Notes: generated by a model not told the origin, from the letters alone. A DNA stretch of 64,000 nt from an uncultured Aquimarina sp. (GCA_947498705.1 CANMLW010000001.1:1-64000), one strand, 5' to 3'; positions 9,043 through 19,043 are shown, counted from the first letter of the stretch. Made by a program: numbers and translations.

Positions 9043-9988
9043 TGTAAATAAGTTCTATAATGGTTTTATCAATTCTTTTTCCTTTTTCTTGATCGATATC
9101 TATAATTGTTTCTCTAGTCGTTTCAATTTTATGAGGTATTCCTGGATTATAGTAATATTCGAAGGTACTTCTATCTTTAATATCAAAAACGGCAGTTTTA
9201 AATGCTTCTTTAATTTTAGCATCATTTAGCCTCATTTTTCTAAACAATTGAAAAAGTAATTTTTTTGCACCTTCTGGATCCATGGTCGTTTCTTGTTTTA
9301 ATACACAAAAACCATTTTCAAAATCTACATCTTCAAAGTATAATTTAGCTTTTCCTTTAATAGGAGCTCCTCCAAACATATTTGGTATCTCATCGGTATA
9401 TAAAATAGGTTCTGTAATATCATATTCTATACCCATAGGATAATGTAGATATTGTAATTCTTTAACAACTAATTGTTCGATGCCCCGTTTAGAACTATAA
9501 ATTTGTTTAATTGGCTTTAAAGCTTTTTCTATTTTATTCATAGTTTTAGCATCATATTTATCCAGGTTATTAAAAATATCGGTCATCATTTCATTCATTA
9601 TATTGCTTACTTCTTTCCAATTCAATACTTCAATGAATTCACCTACTTCAGAGGTTTTATATTTTATTTCAGTAAGCTTATATTTTGAAAATTTATACAG
9701 GAATTCATCAGGAATTTTATAGTTGTTTTTCAAGTCATTTTCATAACTCCAATTTATGGTATAAGAGTTTTTTGTAGAATCTATTACAGTAAATTTTGCT
9801 ATATAAACTTGTTTCTGATCTTTTGTTAAACTATCCTTTTTCCATTGCTGTTTGATTTTTGATATTTTAAAATTATAAGAATCTCCTATGGACCAATAAG
9901 AAACAAAAGCAACCTTTGTGCTGTCAATTTGTGAATAGGAAGATAATTGATATCCAAAGAGTAATACTAATAGAAATATTTTTTTCAT
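9035..9988 (-). CDS. Secreted protein of unknown function
   Basis: 317 residues with a clear signal peptide (MKKIFLLVLLFGYQLSSYSQ). The mature protein is lysine-rich with alternating beta and helix, no cysteine pairs and no named domain. It is organised as a lipid- or ligand-binding type beta structure at the N-terminus (FVSYWSIGDSYNF) and a helical middle part. The downstream RDD gene overlaps it by 8 nt, so the two form an operon and may act together at the envelope. Function not assigned. Confidence 0.72.
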   Translation of the reverse strand: MKKIFLLVLLFGYQLSSYSQIDSTKVAFVSYWSIGDSYNFKISKIKQQWKKDSLTKDQKQVYIAKFTVIDSTKNSYTINWSYENDLKNNYKIPDEFLYKFSKYKLTEIKYKTSEVGEFIEVLNWKEVSNIMNEMMTDIFNNLDKYDAKTMNKIEKALKPIKQIYSSKRGIEQLVVKELQYLHYPMGIEYDITEPILYTDEIPNMFGGAPIKGKAKLYFEDVDFENGFCVLKQETTMDPEGAKKLLFQLFRKMRLNDAKIKEAFKTAVFDIKDRSTFEYYYNPGIPHKIETTRETIIDIDQEKGKRIDKTIIELIYNE

Positions 9989-10190
9989 TTGTTATAATTG
10001 TTTAACCTTTACTATAGGGTATATTCAATTATTTGCTATTTGTACTTGTTCTTTATACTAAATATTTTCAATTAGTATGAAATTATATAGAATTATGAAG
10101 TATTGCCTTTTATAAACTTAATTTTTTTAAAGCTATTTATACAAGAAACAAAACTAAATAGGCGCAATTCTTGTAATAAAATAATGTATC

Positions 10191-10526
10191 CTATGGCAGG
10201 TTTTTATTATTCTTTACAACCTTTCTAATTATTAAATAAAAACCAATAACAAAGAGGATACTACCTAAAAAATAAATACCTCTTGTAAAATAGGTGTATA
10301 ATAGATAAGAGTCCATTCCCCATATTTGAGAATAAAGAATTCCTATATGTGTGAGAATAACATTTATAATTATAAAAATGCTACCCAGTAATAATAAAAC
10401 ACTATCTGTTTTAATTCCCGTTTTAAACAGATAATAAATACAAATGATCAAAACAAAAACCTCTCCTATAGATATAGCAAAGCCTAACAATATTTGATAT
10501 AAAATTTCAAAAATAGTTGGATTCAT
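10191..10526 (-). CDS. Small multi-pass membrane protein, unknown
   Basis: 111 residues, four hydrophobic segments (about 8-32, 40-63, 70-80 and 84-104) and a lysine-rich tail (RKVVKNNKNLP) that should face the cytoplasm. No family motif. It starts 11 nt after the end of rmuC on the same strand, so the two are likely co-transcribed. A link to rmuC function is not implied by the sequence. Confidence 0.6.
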   Translation of the reverse strand: MNPTIFEILYQILLGFAISIGEVFVLIICIYYLFKTGIKTDSVLLLLGSIFIIINVILTHIGILYSQIWGMDSYLLYTYFTRGIYFLGSILFVIGFYLIIRKVVKNNKNLP

Positions 10527-10537
10527 TATTTCTTTAT

Positions 10538-11953
10538 TTAGGATTCATTTTCTTCTGAGGCTCTTTTAATAATTGCTTCTGGCAATGTTTTTTTTGCTTT
10601 AGCCCCCATTTTTTTAAGTTTCTCTACACTAGTAATTAAATTTCCTCTGCCTTCTACTAGTTTGTTCATAGCGGCAGAGTAATCTTTTTTAGCATCATCC
10701 ATTTTTTTACCCACCCCGGTAAGATCTTTTACCAATCCTTCAAACTTATCATAAAGTGCTCCTGCCTGTCGTGCAATTTCTATTGCGTTACGTTGTTGCT
10801 TCTCGTTATTCCACATAGTATCGATAGTACGTAGTGTTGCTAATAGGGTAGAAGGAGTAACAATGACAATGTTTTTTTCAAAAGCTTGGTTGTATAGTTT
10901 GTTATCTTGGTTTATAGCGATTGCAAAAGCAGGTTCTATAGGAACAAACATTAAGATAAAGTCAGGAGATTCGATATCATATAAGTCTTGATAGTTTTTT
11001 TCTGAAAGCTGATCTACATGTCGTTTCAGAGAAGTAATATGCTCTTTAAGACTAGCTGCTTGTAACATATCATCCTCTTCATTAATATATCGTTCATATG
11101 CAGTAAGCGTAACTTTAGAGTCGATGATCATTTTTTTATTATCGGGTAAATATATGACCACATCTGGCATTGCACGTTGCCCATCTTCTTTAGCAAAGCT
11201 CTGTTGAACAAAATATTCGCGATCTTTTTCTAGTCCAGATTTTTCGAGTACACGTTCTAAAACCAATTCCCCCCAGTTTCCTTGCATTTTGTTATCACCT
11301 TTAAGCGCCCGGGTAAGGTTTGTAGCCTCTTTACTCATTTGTTCATTAAGGTCTTTAAGACCTATTATTTGCTGTCGCAATGCAGCATGATAATCAATAC
11401 TTTCTTTATGAGTTTGCTCTACCTTTTTTTCGAAAGTGTTGATTTTTTCTTGTAGCGGACTTAAAATATTTTTAATATTTTCCTTATTCTGCTCTGTAAA
11501 TTTATTGGATGTAGAATGAAGGATTTTATTAGCAAGATTTTCAAATTCTTTGGTAAATTTTTCCTGCAACTTTTCTATTTCATCTTTTTGCTCTTTGGTT
11601 TTAATCTGTAGGCTTTCATATTCTGTATTTCGACGTGTAAGTTCTGTATTCAGAAAATCTTTTTCTCTACGAATTTCTTCTCGCTCTTTGATAAGTTCAG
11701 TATATTGTTTTTCAGAGGTGTTCTTGAGATCAGTATATTGTTTTTCTACGGTTTCCTTATACGTTGATAACTGCTTTTCTGAAGTGATTTTAAATTCATC
11801 AAATTGATGTTGCAATTGATTCGTTCGTTCATTAAGAGCACTTTTTTCGCTTTTAATTTTTAACAAAGCAACATATTTTCCTATAAAAAAACCAACTAGG
11901 ACTGATATAATAATTACTCCAACGGCAAGGATGATCGGTGTGTATGCAGACAT
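10538..11953 (-). CDS. rmuC: DNA recombination protein RmuC
   Basis: RmuC limits recombination at inverted repeats and carries a divergent restriction-endonuclease-like fold. I start it at the ATG at 11953 (MSAYTPIILAVG, 471 residues), which gives an N-terminal membrane helix. An upstream in-frame ATG at 12058 would add 35 residues, and a TAnnTTTG promoter at 11972-11979 lies inside that extension, arguing against it. Order: membrane helix (about 5-25), long coiled coil (about 30-200), RmuC domain (about 205-440) with GNWGELVLERVLEKSGL, PDVVIYLPDNKKMIIDSKV and FVPIEPAF, the family hallmarks. An 11-nt gap separates it from a small membrane protein gene. Confidence 0.92.
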   Translation of the reverse strand: MSAYTPIILAVGVIIISVLVGFFIGKYVALLKIKSEKSALNERTNQLQHQFDEFKITSEKQLSTYKETVEKQYTDLKNTSEKQYTELIKEREEIRREKDFLNTELTRRNTEYESLQIKTKEQKDEIEKLQEKFTKEFENLANKILHSTSNKFTEQNKENIKNILSPLQEKINTFEKKVEQTHKESIDYHAALRQQIIGLKDLNEQMSKEATNLTRALKGDNKMQGNWGELVLERVLEKSGLEKDREYFVQQSFAKEDGQRAMPDVVIYLPDNKKMIIDSKVTLTAYERYINEEDDMLQAASLKEHITSLKRHVDQLSEKNYQDLYDIESPDFILMFVPIEPAFAIAINQDNKLYNQAFEKNIVIVTPSTLLATLRTIDTMWNNEKQQRNAIEIARQAGALYDKFEGLVKDLTGVGKKMDDAKKDYSAAMNKLVEGRGNLITSVEKLKKMGAKAKKTLPEAIIKRASEENES

Positions 11954-11971
11954 GTATATTTTTAGTTTGCT

Positions 11972-11979
11972 CAAAGGTA
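11972..11979 (-). promoter_or_regulatory. Putative -7 element for rmuC
   Basis: Reads TACCTTTG on the minus strand, matching the Bacteroidota TAnnTTTG box. Transcription would start roughly 10-15 nt before the ATG at 11953. No clear -33 element at standard spacing. Confidence 0.4.
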
Positions 11980-12178
11980 AAAATAAGCAATCAAAACAAT
12001 AAACAAGAATATCTAATAGTTTTGAACAAAATTGAGTGTTATTTTTCTGGGATAACAACCAAAAATTAAAAGTAGTTTGTTAAGTTTAGAGTATTTTTTA
12101 GACTAATGAAAGTCAATACAGAGATATATTTTACCTCAATATAGTTATTAAATGTTACTAATTATAAGTTAAAAATAT

Positions 12179-15163
12179 ATGAAAGCACACAAAGCATTCT
12201 TATTAATATTTTTTTTGAGTCTTTATGGTTTTTCACAAAACACGCTTGTTCTTAATGCGTATACAATGGATAACGTAACAAGAAATCCTATTTCTTATGT
12301 TCAAGTAGGGTTTCTTGATGAAGGAATTGGAACCATAAGTAATAAACAAGGTTTTTTTAAGCTTGAATTTGATGAAGAAAAACTTGGTGCCAATCCAAAA
12401 ATGAGAATATCCAGAATTGGGTATAAGTCTATAGAGTTAACGATGGATCAATTGTTTACCCAATTCGAAAAATCTAATAGAATATATCTTGAGCCTGATA
12501 CAACTATATCAAAAAACAGTATAACAGATATTTCTAATCCCAAAACAAGTGTTTTCGGTTTTATAGGAGACGAATCTTCGGTAAAAAGCTGGGAGGATAT
12601 GAATACTCTGGGGGCAGAAATTGGTACCTTGATTAAAATTAATAAAGAGCAAACCAAACTTAATTCTTTAGAGTTTGATGTACTAGAAAACACCTCTAGT
12701 GGTATACTTCTTCGGGTAAATTTATACTCCTCAACAAATGGTAAACCTGGAAAAAACTTATTAAAAGAGGAGGTTCACCACTTAATAAAAAAAGGAATAG
12801 GCCTACAGCATATTGATTTATCATCGCATAATATTGTTGTTAATGAAGACGTGATTGTAAGTATAGAAATGCTCGAAGTATATGGTTTTGATTTAAAATT
12901 TTCGATAAGTGGAACCAAAGGAGCAGGAGAAGTTTTTGTAAAAGATGTTAGTCAGGGAGCCTGGAGAAAGCTCAAAGACATGACTATGGGATTTGTTCTA
13001 GAAGGACAATATCCCGATGACGCAAAAGAACTTAAAGACAGAGCAATTCCTCAAAATATAACCATGTATTGGGATGTGTCTTTATCGATGCAAGAGCGTG
13101 ATCTTCAAAAAGAACTTCAGTTTTTAAAAGAATATTTTTCAAAAATTAAGAATGTAAAAATCGAATTGATCTTTTTTTCAGATACTATTAAGTCCACCAA
13201 AGTATTTAATATTGTTGATGGTAATACGCAGGCTTTAGAAGCATACCTAAGTCAAAACACCTATGATGGGGCAACTAATTTCTCGATGCTTTACGATAAA
13301 ACACAGCATCCTGATTTATATATGGTTTTTACCGAGGGAAAAGATAATTATGGAGAACATACACCTTTTTATGACGCTCCCGTGTTTTATATTAATAGTA
13401 AAAAAGGCGGGAGTCATTCTCGTTTAAGAATGGAAAGCTTTTTTACGAATGGAAATTATATACCATTATCCCAAACGCCTATACATAAGGCATTACAGTT
13501 TATGATTAAAGAAGGCGTAGAGGATCAAATAATTCTGTCGAAAGAGGATGGATATATAACAATTGAAGGAAATGTAACTTCTGCAAATAAGCCAATACAA
13601 GGATGTATGATTGGTGTAAAAGGTACTTTTAGGCAAATATCTAGTGATGCTAATGGAAATTTTTCTATTAAGGTGAAGCAAGATGAAGTATTGGTTTTTG
13701 ATTTTTTTGGGATGTTACCTCAAGAGAAAAGAATAATTAATAAAGAAACGCTAAAGATAGATCTGGTTCCAGAGTTTGAGGTATTAGATGAGGTAAGTAT
13801 AAAAGATAAAGAGAAAATAAAGGAAGAAACAATCTATGATGGGGTTCAAAATAAAAAAAAGGAAAGTATTGGGTATGGAGCAAGAACTGTAGGTAAGGAG
13901 GATTTTTCTAATTCATATCGAGGAATAGATGATATTATTTTGGCTCAATTTCCTAGCGTACAAGTTCCTTCACAAAGACCTAGAATAGGGCCATACTATA
14001 TAAGAAGTAGGTTGTTTTCTACTATAGGAGGAGCTCAACCCATTTTATTTGTTGTTGATGGTGCTCCTTCGAGTGTTGCTCCTGTTGATTTGACTATAGA
14101 GCAAATAAATAGCGTTACGTTGATCTCTTCTATTGCTGGAACTTCTGCTTTGTATGGAACAGAAGGAAACGGGGGTGTGATTATTGTTTCTACCATTCAT
14201 GGTAAATCAGGTGGTGCAGAAAAAAGAGTAAATACCGCATTAGTAACCGGAAATGATTATAACGAAAACCTGCAGCTAATAAACACAGATAAAGGAAGGC
14301 CAGATTATTTGTCAAAATTAGATAAGAGTATTTCTCAGCAAAATGCAATGAATACTTATATGGAGTTAAGAAAACTTCATTCATTAGAAATCCCTTTTTA
14401 TCTCTATAGTTCAGAGTATTTTAAGAAATGGGATAAAAAATTAGCATCTCAAATAGTTTCTAATATAGCAGAAGTAGCAAATCATAATCATAATGGATTG
14501 CGAGGTTTGGCTTTTAAATTAGAAGAAGAAGGAGATAAAGAAAAAGCATTAGAGTTGTATAGGCGTATTTTGACTTTAAAACCCAACTATGTACAATCCT
14601 CTATGGATGTAGCTCGTCTGTATAAAGAAAACGGTAAGTATAAAGAAGCATTTGAAATGTATAAAGAAATACTTCTTAAAAAAGCAGAAGAAATACGCGA
14701 TACATCGGCTTTTAGTCAAATATATGCTGAGATCCAGGAATTATTAAATTTATATAGATCTTATATTGATGTAGCAGAAATCCCTCAAGAATTGCTAGCT
14801 GTCAAAACTACACCGCTTAGGATTGTTTTTGACTGGAGTGATGCTCAGGCTCAATTCGAACTTCAGTTCGTTAATCCAGAAAAAAAATATTTTAAGTGGA
14901 AACATGCATATGAAGATAATAACGAATTGTTGCTAAATGAAGTTAAGCAGGGTGTTTTTTCTAAAGAGTTCGAGATTCCGAAAGCATCAGAAGAGTGGAT
15001 TGTTAATTTACAATCTTTAGGAGAAAACGACCTTAAGAACCCTTCATTTTTGAAATATACGGTTTACTACAATTTTGGAGCCGCAAATCAAACTAAAAAA
15101 GTGAAGTTTATTAAACTATATCAGCAAGACAAAAAAGTGACATTAGATAAAATAAAAATGTAG
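12179..15163 (+). CDS. Multi-domain surface protein: CarboxypepD_reg-like, vWA-like, TonB plug and TPR, no barrel
   Basis: 994 residues with a signal peptide (to about residue 20). Order: a CarboxypepD_reg-like beta-sandwich (about 22-105); a beta-rich part; a von Willebrand A-like domain with the MIDAS start D299-V-S301-L-S303; a second CarboxypepD_reg domain (about 460-540, with GVKGTFRQISSDANGNFSIKV across two strands); a TonB-receptor plug domain (about 575-680, with QPILFVVDGAPSS and GTEGNGGVIIVST); and TPR-like helices (about 770-860). The 22-strand barrel that normally follows a plug is absent and the protein ends in a beta-rich tail. It may be an outer-membrane or periplasmic scaffold. 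The gene is monocistronic. Exact function unknown. Confidence 0.8.
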   Translation: MKAHKAFLLIFFLSLYGFSQNTLVLNAYTMDNVTRNPISYVQVGFLDEGIGTISNKQGFFKLEFDEEKLGANPKMRISRIGYKSIELTMDQLFTQFEKSNRIYLEPDTTISKNSITDISNPKTSVFGFIGDESSVKSWEDMNTLGAEIGTLIKINKEQTKLNSLEFDVLENTSSGILLRVNLYSSTNGKPGKNLLKEEVHHLIKKGIGLQHIDLSSHNIVVNEDVIVSIEMLEVYGFDLKFSISGTKGAGEVFVKDVSQGAWRKLKDMTMGFVLEGQYPDDAKELKDRAIPQNITMYWDVSLSMQERDLQKELQFLKEYFSKIKNVKIELIFFSDTIKSTKVFNIVDGNTQALEAYLSQNTYDGATNFSMLYDKTQHPDLYMVFTEGKDNYGEHTPFYDAPVFYINSKKGGSHSRLRMESFFTNGNYIPLSQTPIHKALQFMIKEGVEDQIILSKEDGYITIEGNVTSANKPIQGCMIGVKGTFRQISSDANGNFSIKVKQDEVLVFDFFGMLPQEKRIINKETLKIDLVPEFEVLDEVSIKDKEKIKEETIYDGVQNKKKESIGYGARTVGKEDFSNSYRGIDDIILAQFPSVQVPSQRPRIGPYYIRSRLFSTIGGAQPILFVVDGAPSSVAPVDLTIEQINSVTLISSIAGTSALYGTEGNGGVIIVSTIHGKSGGAEKRVNTALVTGNDYNENLQLINTDKGRPDYLSKLDKSISQQNAMNTYMELRKLHSLEIPFYLYSSEYFKKWDKKLASQIVSNIAEVANHNHNGLRGLAFKLEEEGDKEKALELYRRILTLKPNYVQSSMDVARLYKENGKYKEAFEMYKEILLKKAEEIRDTSAFSQIYAEIQELLNLYRSYIDVAEIPQELLAVKTTPLRIVFDWSDAQAQFELQFVNPEKKYFKWKHAYEDNNELLLNEVKQGVFSKEFEIPKASEEWIVNLQSLGENDLKNPSFLKYTVYYNFGAANQTKKVKFIKLYQQDKKVTLDKIKM

Positions 15164-15207
15164 GTGTAGAAAAGAATGAAATTGGGTTTCTGTAATAACA
15201 AACAGCC

Positions 15208-15975
15208 TTAATTTCTTACTTTGTATCGACTAGATTTAGTGTCAAAAAGAATAAGATCTTCAGGAAAAAGAGAAGAAAAGGCTCTACATTGTACTAGTTC
15301 TTTAGGCCTCCCAAATTCGAAACCGTTTTTATTCAATACAATCATTTTATCACAAAGTTGAATAGCAAAATCAATTTCGTGTGTAGAGAAAAGAATTGTT
15401 TTTTTGGTTTCGAATGACAGTCGCTTAAGAAGTTTTAAGATATATGCTTTGTGATACACATCCAAATGAGTAGTAGGTTCATCAAGCATTATAAAAGGAG
15501 TGTCTTGCGCTATTGCTCGTGCAATAAGTACCTTTTGTAATTGCCCATCACTTAATTCGAAACATCTTTTGGCGATTAAATCTGTAATATGTGTAACTTC
15601 TATCGCTTTTTTTGTTTGTTCTAAATCCTCATCGGTCATTTTACCAACCCAATTTGTATACGGTTGTCTTCCGAGTGCTACCAGTTCCTGTACTGTAAGG
15701 TTTTTTGAAGCTATCTTCTCTGTTAATACAATGCTTAATTGAGATGCCAGTTCTATAGGTTTGTAAGTAGTTAACTCTTTGTCAGAAAGTAATATCTTAC
15801 CATGTAAAGCGGGCTGAACTCGCGATAACGTCCTTAATAAAGTGGATTTACCTATACCGTTAGCACCTACAAGTCCTATCAATTCTCCTTCTCTTAGTTT
15901 AAGATTAATGTCTGTAGCAATAACATTCATTTCTTTTTTAGAGCGATAACCAATAGATAAATCTTCTGTCTTAAT
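15208..15975 (-). CDS. ABC transporter ATP-binding protein, siderophore/cobalamin (FecCD-partner) type
   Basis: Walker A GANGIGKST, signature LSDGQ, Walker B FIMLDEPTTHLD and the H-loop in FSTHEID are all present, and the family is that of iron-siderophore/B12 importers. The first in-frame ATG is at 15930, but coding sequence continues upstream in the same frame: residues IKTEDLSIGYRSKKE match the normal N-terminal strand of such ATPases. No ATG, GTG or TTG occurs between that point and the upstream in-frame stop at 16015-16017. I therefore place the start provisionally at an ATT (15975, 255 residues). ATA at 15981 is an alternative, and the ATG form (240 residues) would lack the first strand. 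No permease lies next to it. Confidence 0.8.
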   Translation of the reverse strand: MKTEDLSIGYRSKKEMNVIATDINLKLREGELIGLVGANGIGKSTLLRTLSRVQPALHGKILLSDKELTTYKPIELASQLSIVLTEKIASKNLTVQELVALGRQPYTNWVGKMTDEDLEQTKKAIEVTHITDLIAKRCFELSDGQLQKVLIARAIAQDTPFIMLDEPTTHLDVYHKAYILKLLKRLSFETKKTILFSTHEIDFAIQLCDKMIVLNKNGFEFGRPKELVQCRAFSSLFPEDLILFDTKSSRYKVRN

Positions 15976-16125
15976 TACTATATTTTGGGTAGTAGGATCG
16001 ATAAAATTCGGGTTTTAGGTTTGGGGGTTTTCTATACCAAATATAAAGAATAGAAATTTAAAATAGATTGTACTTTAATTTCTAAAGCAAATAAAAACCA
16101 ACAAATAGCCCTTGAAGAGAGTGTT

Positions 16126-16605
16126 TTACGCACTTTCTTTTTCTAAAACCATCTTTTTGATCAGCGAAATTTGGCCAAGATGATAATAACTATGTTCAAT
16201 GACTCCTTCAATATTTTTTTGGTATGTCCCGTATTTTTCATCTACGAAAGGGGCGTCTAGCTGGCTATCCTTCATATTTTCTATATGGTTAGCAAATTTT
16301 TCACTATTAAGTAAAAATTCTGCTACCAAGTTTTTCCAATCGGCTTCAGATGTAATGGGTGGTAAATCAAAGCTATATTTATCTCTGATTTCTAGTTTTC
16401 CGCCATTAAACACGTTCAAAATACCAGCCAAATAATAATTAACATGATAAATGAGTACAGCTATAGTATTTAGGTCTTGAATTTGTTGAATAGATTGTCT
16501 CCAGGTTAAATCTTCGATTTGTAATTTGTAATTGGTATTAGCAATCCATTTTCCATTAAGAAACACCTCTCTTAATCGATTGGCTAAAGTCTTATTTCTC
16601 AACAT
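16126..16605 (-). CDS. DinB-family protein
   Basis: 159 residues, predicted four-helix bundle of the DinB/YfiT superfamily, whose members bind a metal through three histidines and include thiol-dependent transferases. Candidate metal ligands are His in LIYHVNYY (helix 2) and the pair in IEHSYYHLGQI (helix 4), the classic DinB spacing. Lies 68 nt from the gldF-gldG fusion gene end on the same strand and may be co-transcribed. With bshB1 elsewhere in the window, a bacillithiol-dependent role is possible but unproven. Confidence 0.82.
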   Translation of the reverse strand: MLRNKTLANRLREVFLNGKWIANTNYKLQIEDLTWRQSIQQIQDLNTIAVLIYHVNYYLAGILNVFNGGKLEIRDKYSFDLPPITSEADWKNLVAEFLLNSEKFANHIENMKDSQLDAPFVDEKYGTYQKNIEGVIEHSYYHLGQISLIKKMVLEKESA

Positions 16606-16673
16606 TTGTATATTGTTTTTTTTCCTAAACTAAAATAAGCAAAAACAATGGTTCTTATACTTCATAAGATGTA

Positions 16674-19043
16674 TTACATCTTTATAACGTACTTTCTTTT
16701 TCTTAAAAAAGAAAATATAAGCCCAAAAACTAAAAGAATCATTAATGGTAAAACAAGATTAATTGCTTGCCATTTTGTTTTAGTATCAATTACTTTTTTT
16801 ATGTTTAAAAACGAAATATTAATCTCTTTACCTCTAATATCTATTAAACCAGAATCATCTAGCAAATAATTTACAGAATTCAATAAAAACTCTTTATTAC
16901 CATATTTAAGATTCATGGTGGGGTCAAATCCTAATTCTATAGGTTGCCCCTTTTGTGTTTGATTCTTTATAACATCACCATCTGCAATAACAATCATTTT
17001 CGTTGGATTACTAATGTCTTTATGATTTTTTATTTGATGAGGTTTAATACGATTTTTATAGGTCGAATTAAAATTACCTTCTAGTAAAACAGCAAGATTT
17101 TGAGGTCCTTCTGTATAACCAGTCATATCAGGCTTTTTTCTAATAATAGTTTCCAATTGTATTTCTTTAGGAACTCCTTCAGTTTTAGATTTATCAGAAC
17201 TAGTTAGTAATATGGTTTTTTTCGCCTTATTTTTTAACGTATCTATTTGATTAGAAAACTCGAACTTTACAGCTTCTATATTCTTTACAATAGGATGATT
17301 GTTTGTGCTTTTAGTTAGAGACCCATAAAACCATGGGTACGGCGTAAATTGAGTTTCATTTCCTTGTCCAGAGGCTAAAACCAATGGCGCAGAGTATAAA
17401 TCGTTTACCAATACAGGGTTTATTCGTACACCGTATGAAAACAGTGCATCTCCCAGGCGTAAATCTTGCATTACAGCAACACCAGTTCCTTCAGGGTTCA
17501 TTAGGCTGTCAATTTCCATAGTTACAGATTCTAATAACCAAAGAGATTTTCCTCCATCCATAATAAACTGATCCAATACATATTTTTCTTTTTCAGAAAA
17601 AGCAACTGTAGGTTTGGCATTGATAACCATATCAAATTTTTGTAACTCTTTTAATGTTTTAGATGGATTAGCAGTTACAGAATCAAGTGTAAACGCTCCT
17701 ACAAAATAATAGTCTTGTAGCGTTTTAATAAAGTCTGCGATATTTGCATCTGGTAATTGCCCATTACCTTTCAGGACTGCAATTTTGTGTTTTTTTGGAT
17801 TTAGTAGTTTGGTTAGCCCATCTGCAAAAGCATATTCTAATTGTTGAATAGAGCTGTTAACACGTTCTTCTGTGGTGGCACCAATCGTATTTTTAACAAG
17901 TGGTATTTTAATACTCCTGTTCTGATAACTTAAAATTGCCCAGGGAACCACTGTTTCTATTTTTGTTTTTCCGCTTTCTTTTACACTAACTTCCATTGGT
18001 GTTAATCCAAATTTTTGTAATTCACCGATGGTTTGAGCACGAATTTCTTCCTCCTCCAAAGGATTAGTGAATACATATTGTAAATTTGGGTTAAGGGTGT
18101 TAAACTCTTCTAATAATTGTTTGGTTTCAGATTGTAATCGCTTAAATTCTGAGGGGAATTCTCCTTCTAAAAGTACATCAATAACGACAGGTGCTGCTGC
18201 ACTATAAATAAGGTTTTTTGTAGCATCAGATAAGGTAAAACGCTTATCTTGTGTTAGATCAAAACGATTATAAAAGGAATTTGCTGCTAGATTTAAAACA
18301 ATTACCCCTAATAATGATATAATTATTGGCTTAATTTTATTTTTTAAAGCTCCTTTTGTTAGCGAAAAAGTCGCAAGTGCTAGAAAAAATAATAGCACAG
18401 AAACAAAATACATACTATCTCTTGTATCCAGTACCCCCATACTTATTCGTTCATAGTGTATTTGCATACCCATCCAATTCATTTTATCCAATAGGGCAAA
18501 ACCAAAGTAAATAGTAAAGCAAATAGAAATGGTGATTAAAAATGCGATGATCTGGTTGGTTGTGATGGATGATGAAAATATACCAATCGCGGTATAAGAT
18601 GCAGCGAGTAATAATAGGGCGATATATGACCCAATGGTACTACCAATATCAAAACTACCAATAGGACTACTTAATTGATAAATGGTAAGTACATATAAGA
18701 AACTAGGTAAAAGAGCAATTATTATTAAGGATAAACATCCCAAATACTTACCTATTACAAGACGATATGGTCGAATGGGTTTGGTAAGCAATATTTCTAA
18801 TGTACCATACTTTTTTTCTTCAGAGAAACTTCTCATGGTTATTGCGGGGATTAGAAATAATAATACCCATGGTGCTATCTGGAAAAAAGGAGATAAATCT
18901 GCAAAACCACTATCCAAAATATTATACTGCCCTTTAAATACCCATAAAAATAACCCATTTAGAATAAGAAATATGGCGACTACAAGATATCCAGCTATAG
19001 AAGAAAAAAAGGTATTGATTTCTTTTCGTATTAATGCAAACAT
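16674..19043 (-). CDS. gldFG: Gliding motility ABC transporter GldF-GldG fusion
   Basis: 789 residues. The first 240 are GldF, an ABC-2-type permease with six membrane helices and EEKKYGTLEILLTKP between helices. From about 243 it continues as GldG: one membrane helix, then RFDLTQDKRFTLSDAT and PSEFKRLQSETKQLLEEFN, a large periplasmic GldG/Ift52-like domain, and a final membrane helix (about 762-780). In Flavobacterium johnsoniae GldF and GldG are separate proteins and work with the ATPase GldA, needed for gliding. GldA is not in this window. The frame is continuous without a stop or frameshift signature, so this is a real fusion. The SAM hydrolase-like and ABM genes lie upstream on the same strand. 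Confidence 0.9.
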   Translation of the reverse strand: MFALIRKEINTFFSSIAGYLVVAIFLILNGLFLWVFKGQYNILDSGFADLSPFFQIAPWVLLFLIPAITMRSFSEEKKYGTLEILLTKPIRPYRLVIGKYLGCLSLIIIALLPSFLYVLTIYQLSSPIGSFDIGSTIGSYIALLLLAASYTAIGIFSSSITTNQIIAFLITISICFTIYFGFALLDKMNWMGMQIHYERISMGVLDTRDSMYFVSVLLFFLALATFSLTKGALKNKIKPIIISLLGVIVLNLAANSFYNRFDLTQDKRFTLSDATKNLIYSAAAPVVIDVLLEGEFPSEFKRLQSETKQLLEEFNTLNPNLQYVFTNPLEEEEIRAQTIGELQKFGLTPMEVSVKESGKTKIETVVPWAILSYQNRSIKIPLVKNTIGATTEERVNSSIQQLEYAFADGLTKLLNPKKHKIAVLKGNGQLPDANIADFIKTLQDYYFVGAFTLDSVTANPSKTLKELQKFDMVINAKPTVAFSEKEKYVLDQFIMDGGKSLWLLESVTMEIDSLMNPEGTGVAVMQDLRLGDALFSYGVRINPVLVNDLYSAPLVLASGQGNETQFTPYPWFYGSLTKSTNNHPIVKNIEAVKFEFSNQIDTLKNKAKKTILLTSSDKSKTEGVPKEIQLETIIRKKPDMTGYTEGPQNLAVLLEGNFNSTYKNRIKPHQIKNHKDISNPTKMIVIADGDVIKNQTQKGQPIELGFDPTMNLKYGNKEFLLNSVNYLLDDSGLIDIRGKEINISFLNIKKVIDTKTKWQAINLVLPLMILLVFGLIFSFLRKRKYVIKM

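Noticed and set aside
11954-12058. Longer RmuC start
   Set aside because: The extra 35 residues include hydrophobic and Cys-rich sequence unlike RmuC, and a promoter-like box lies inside it.
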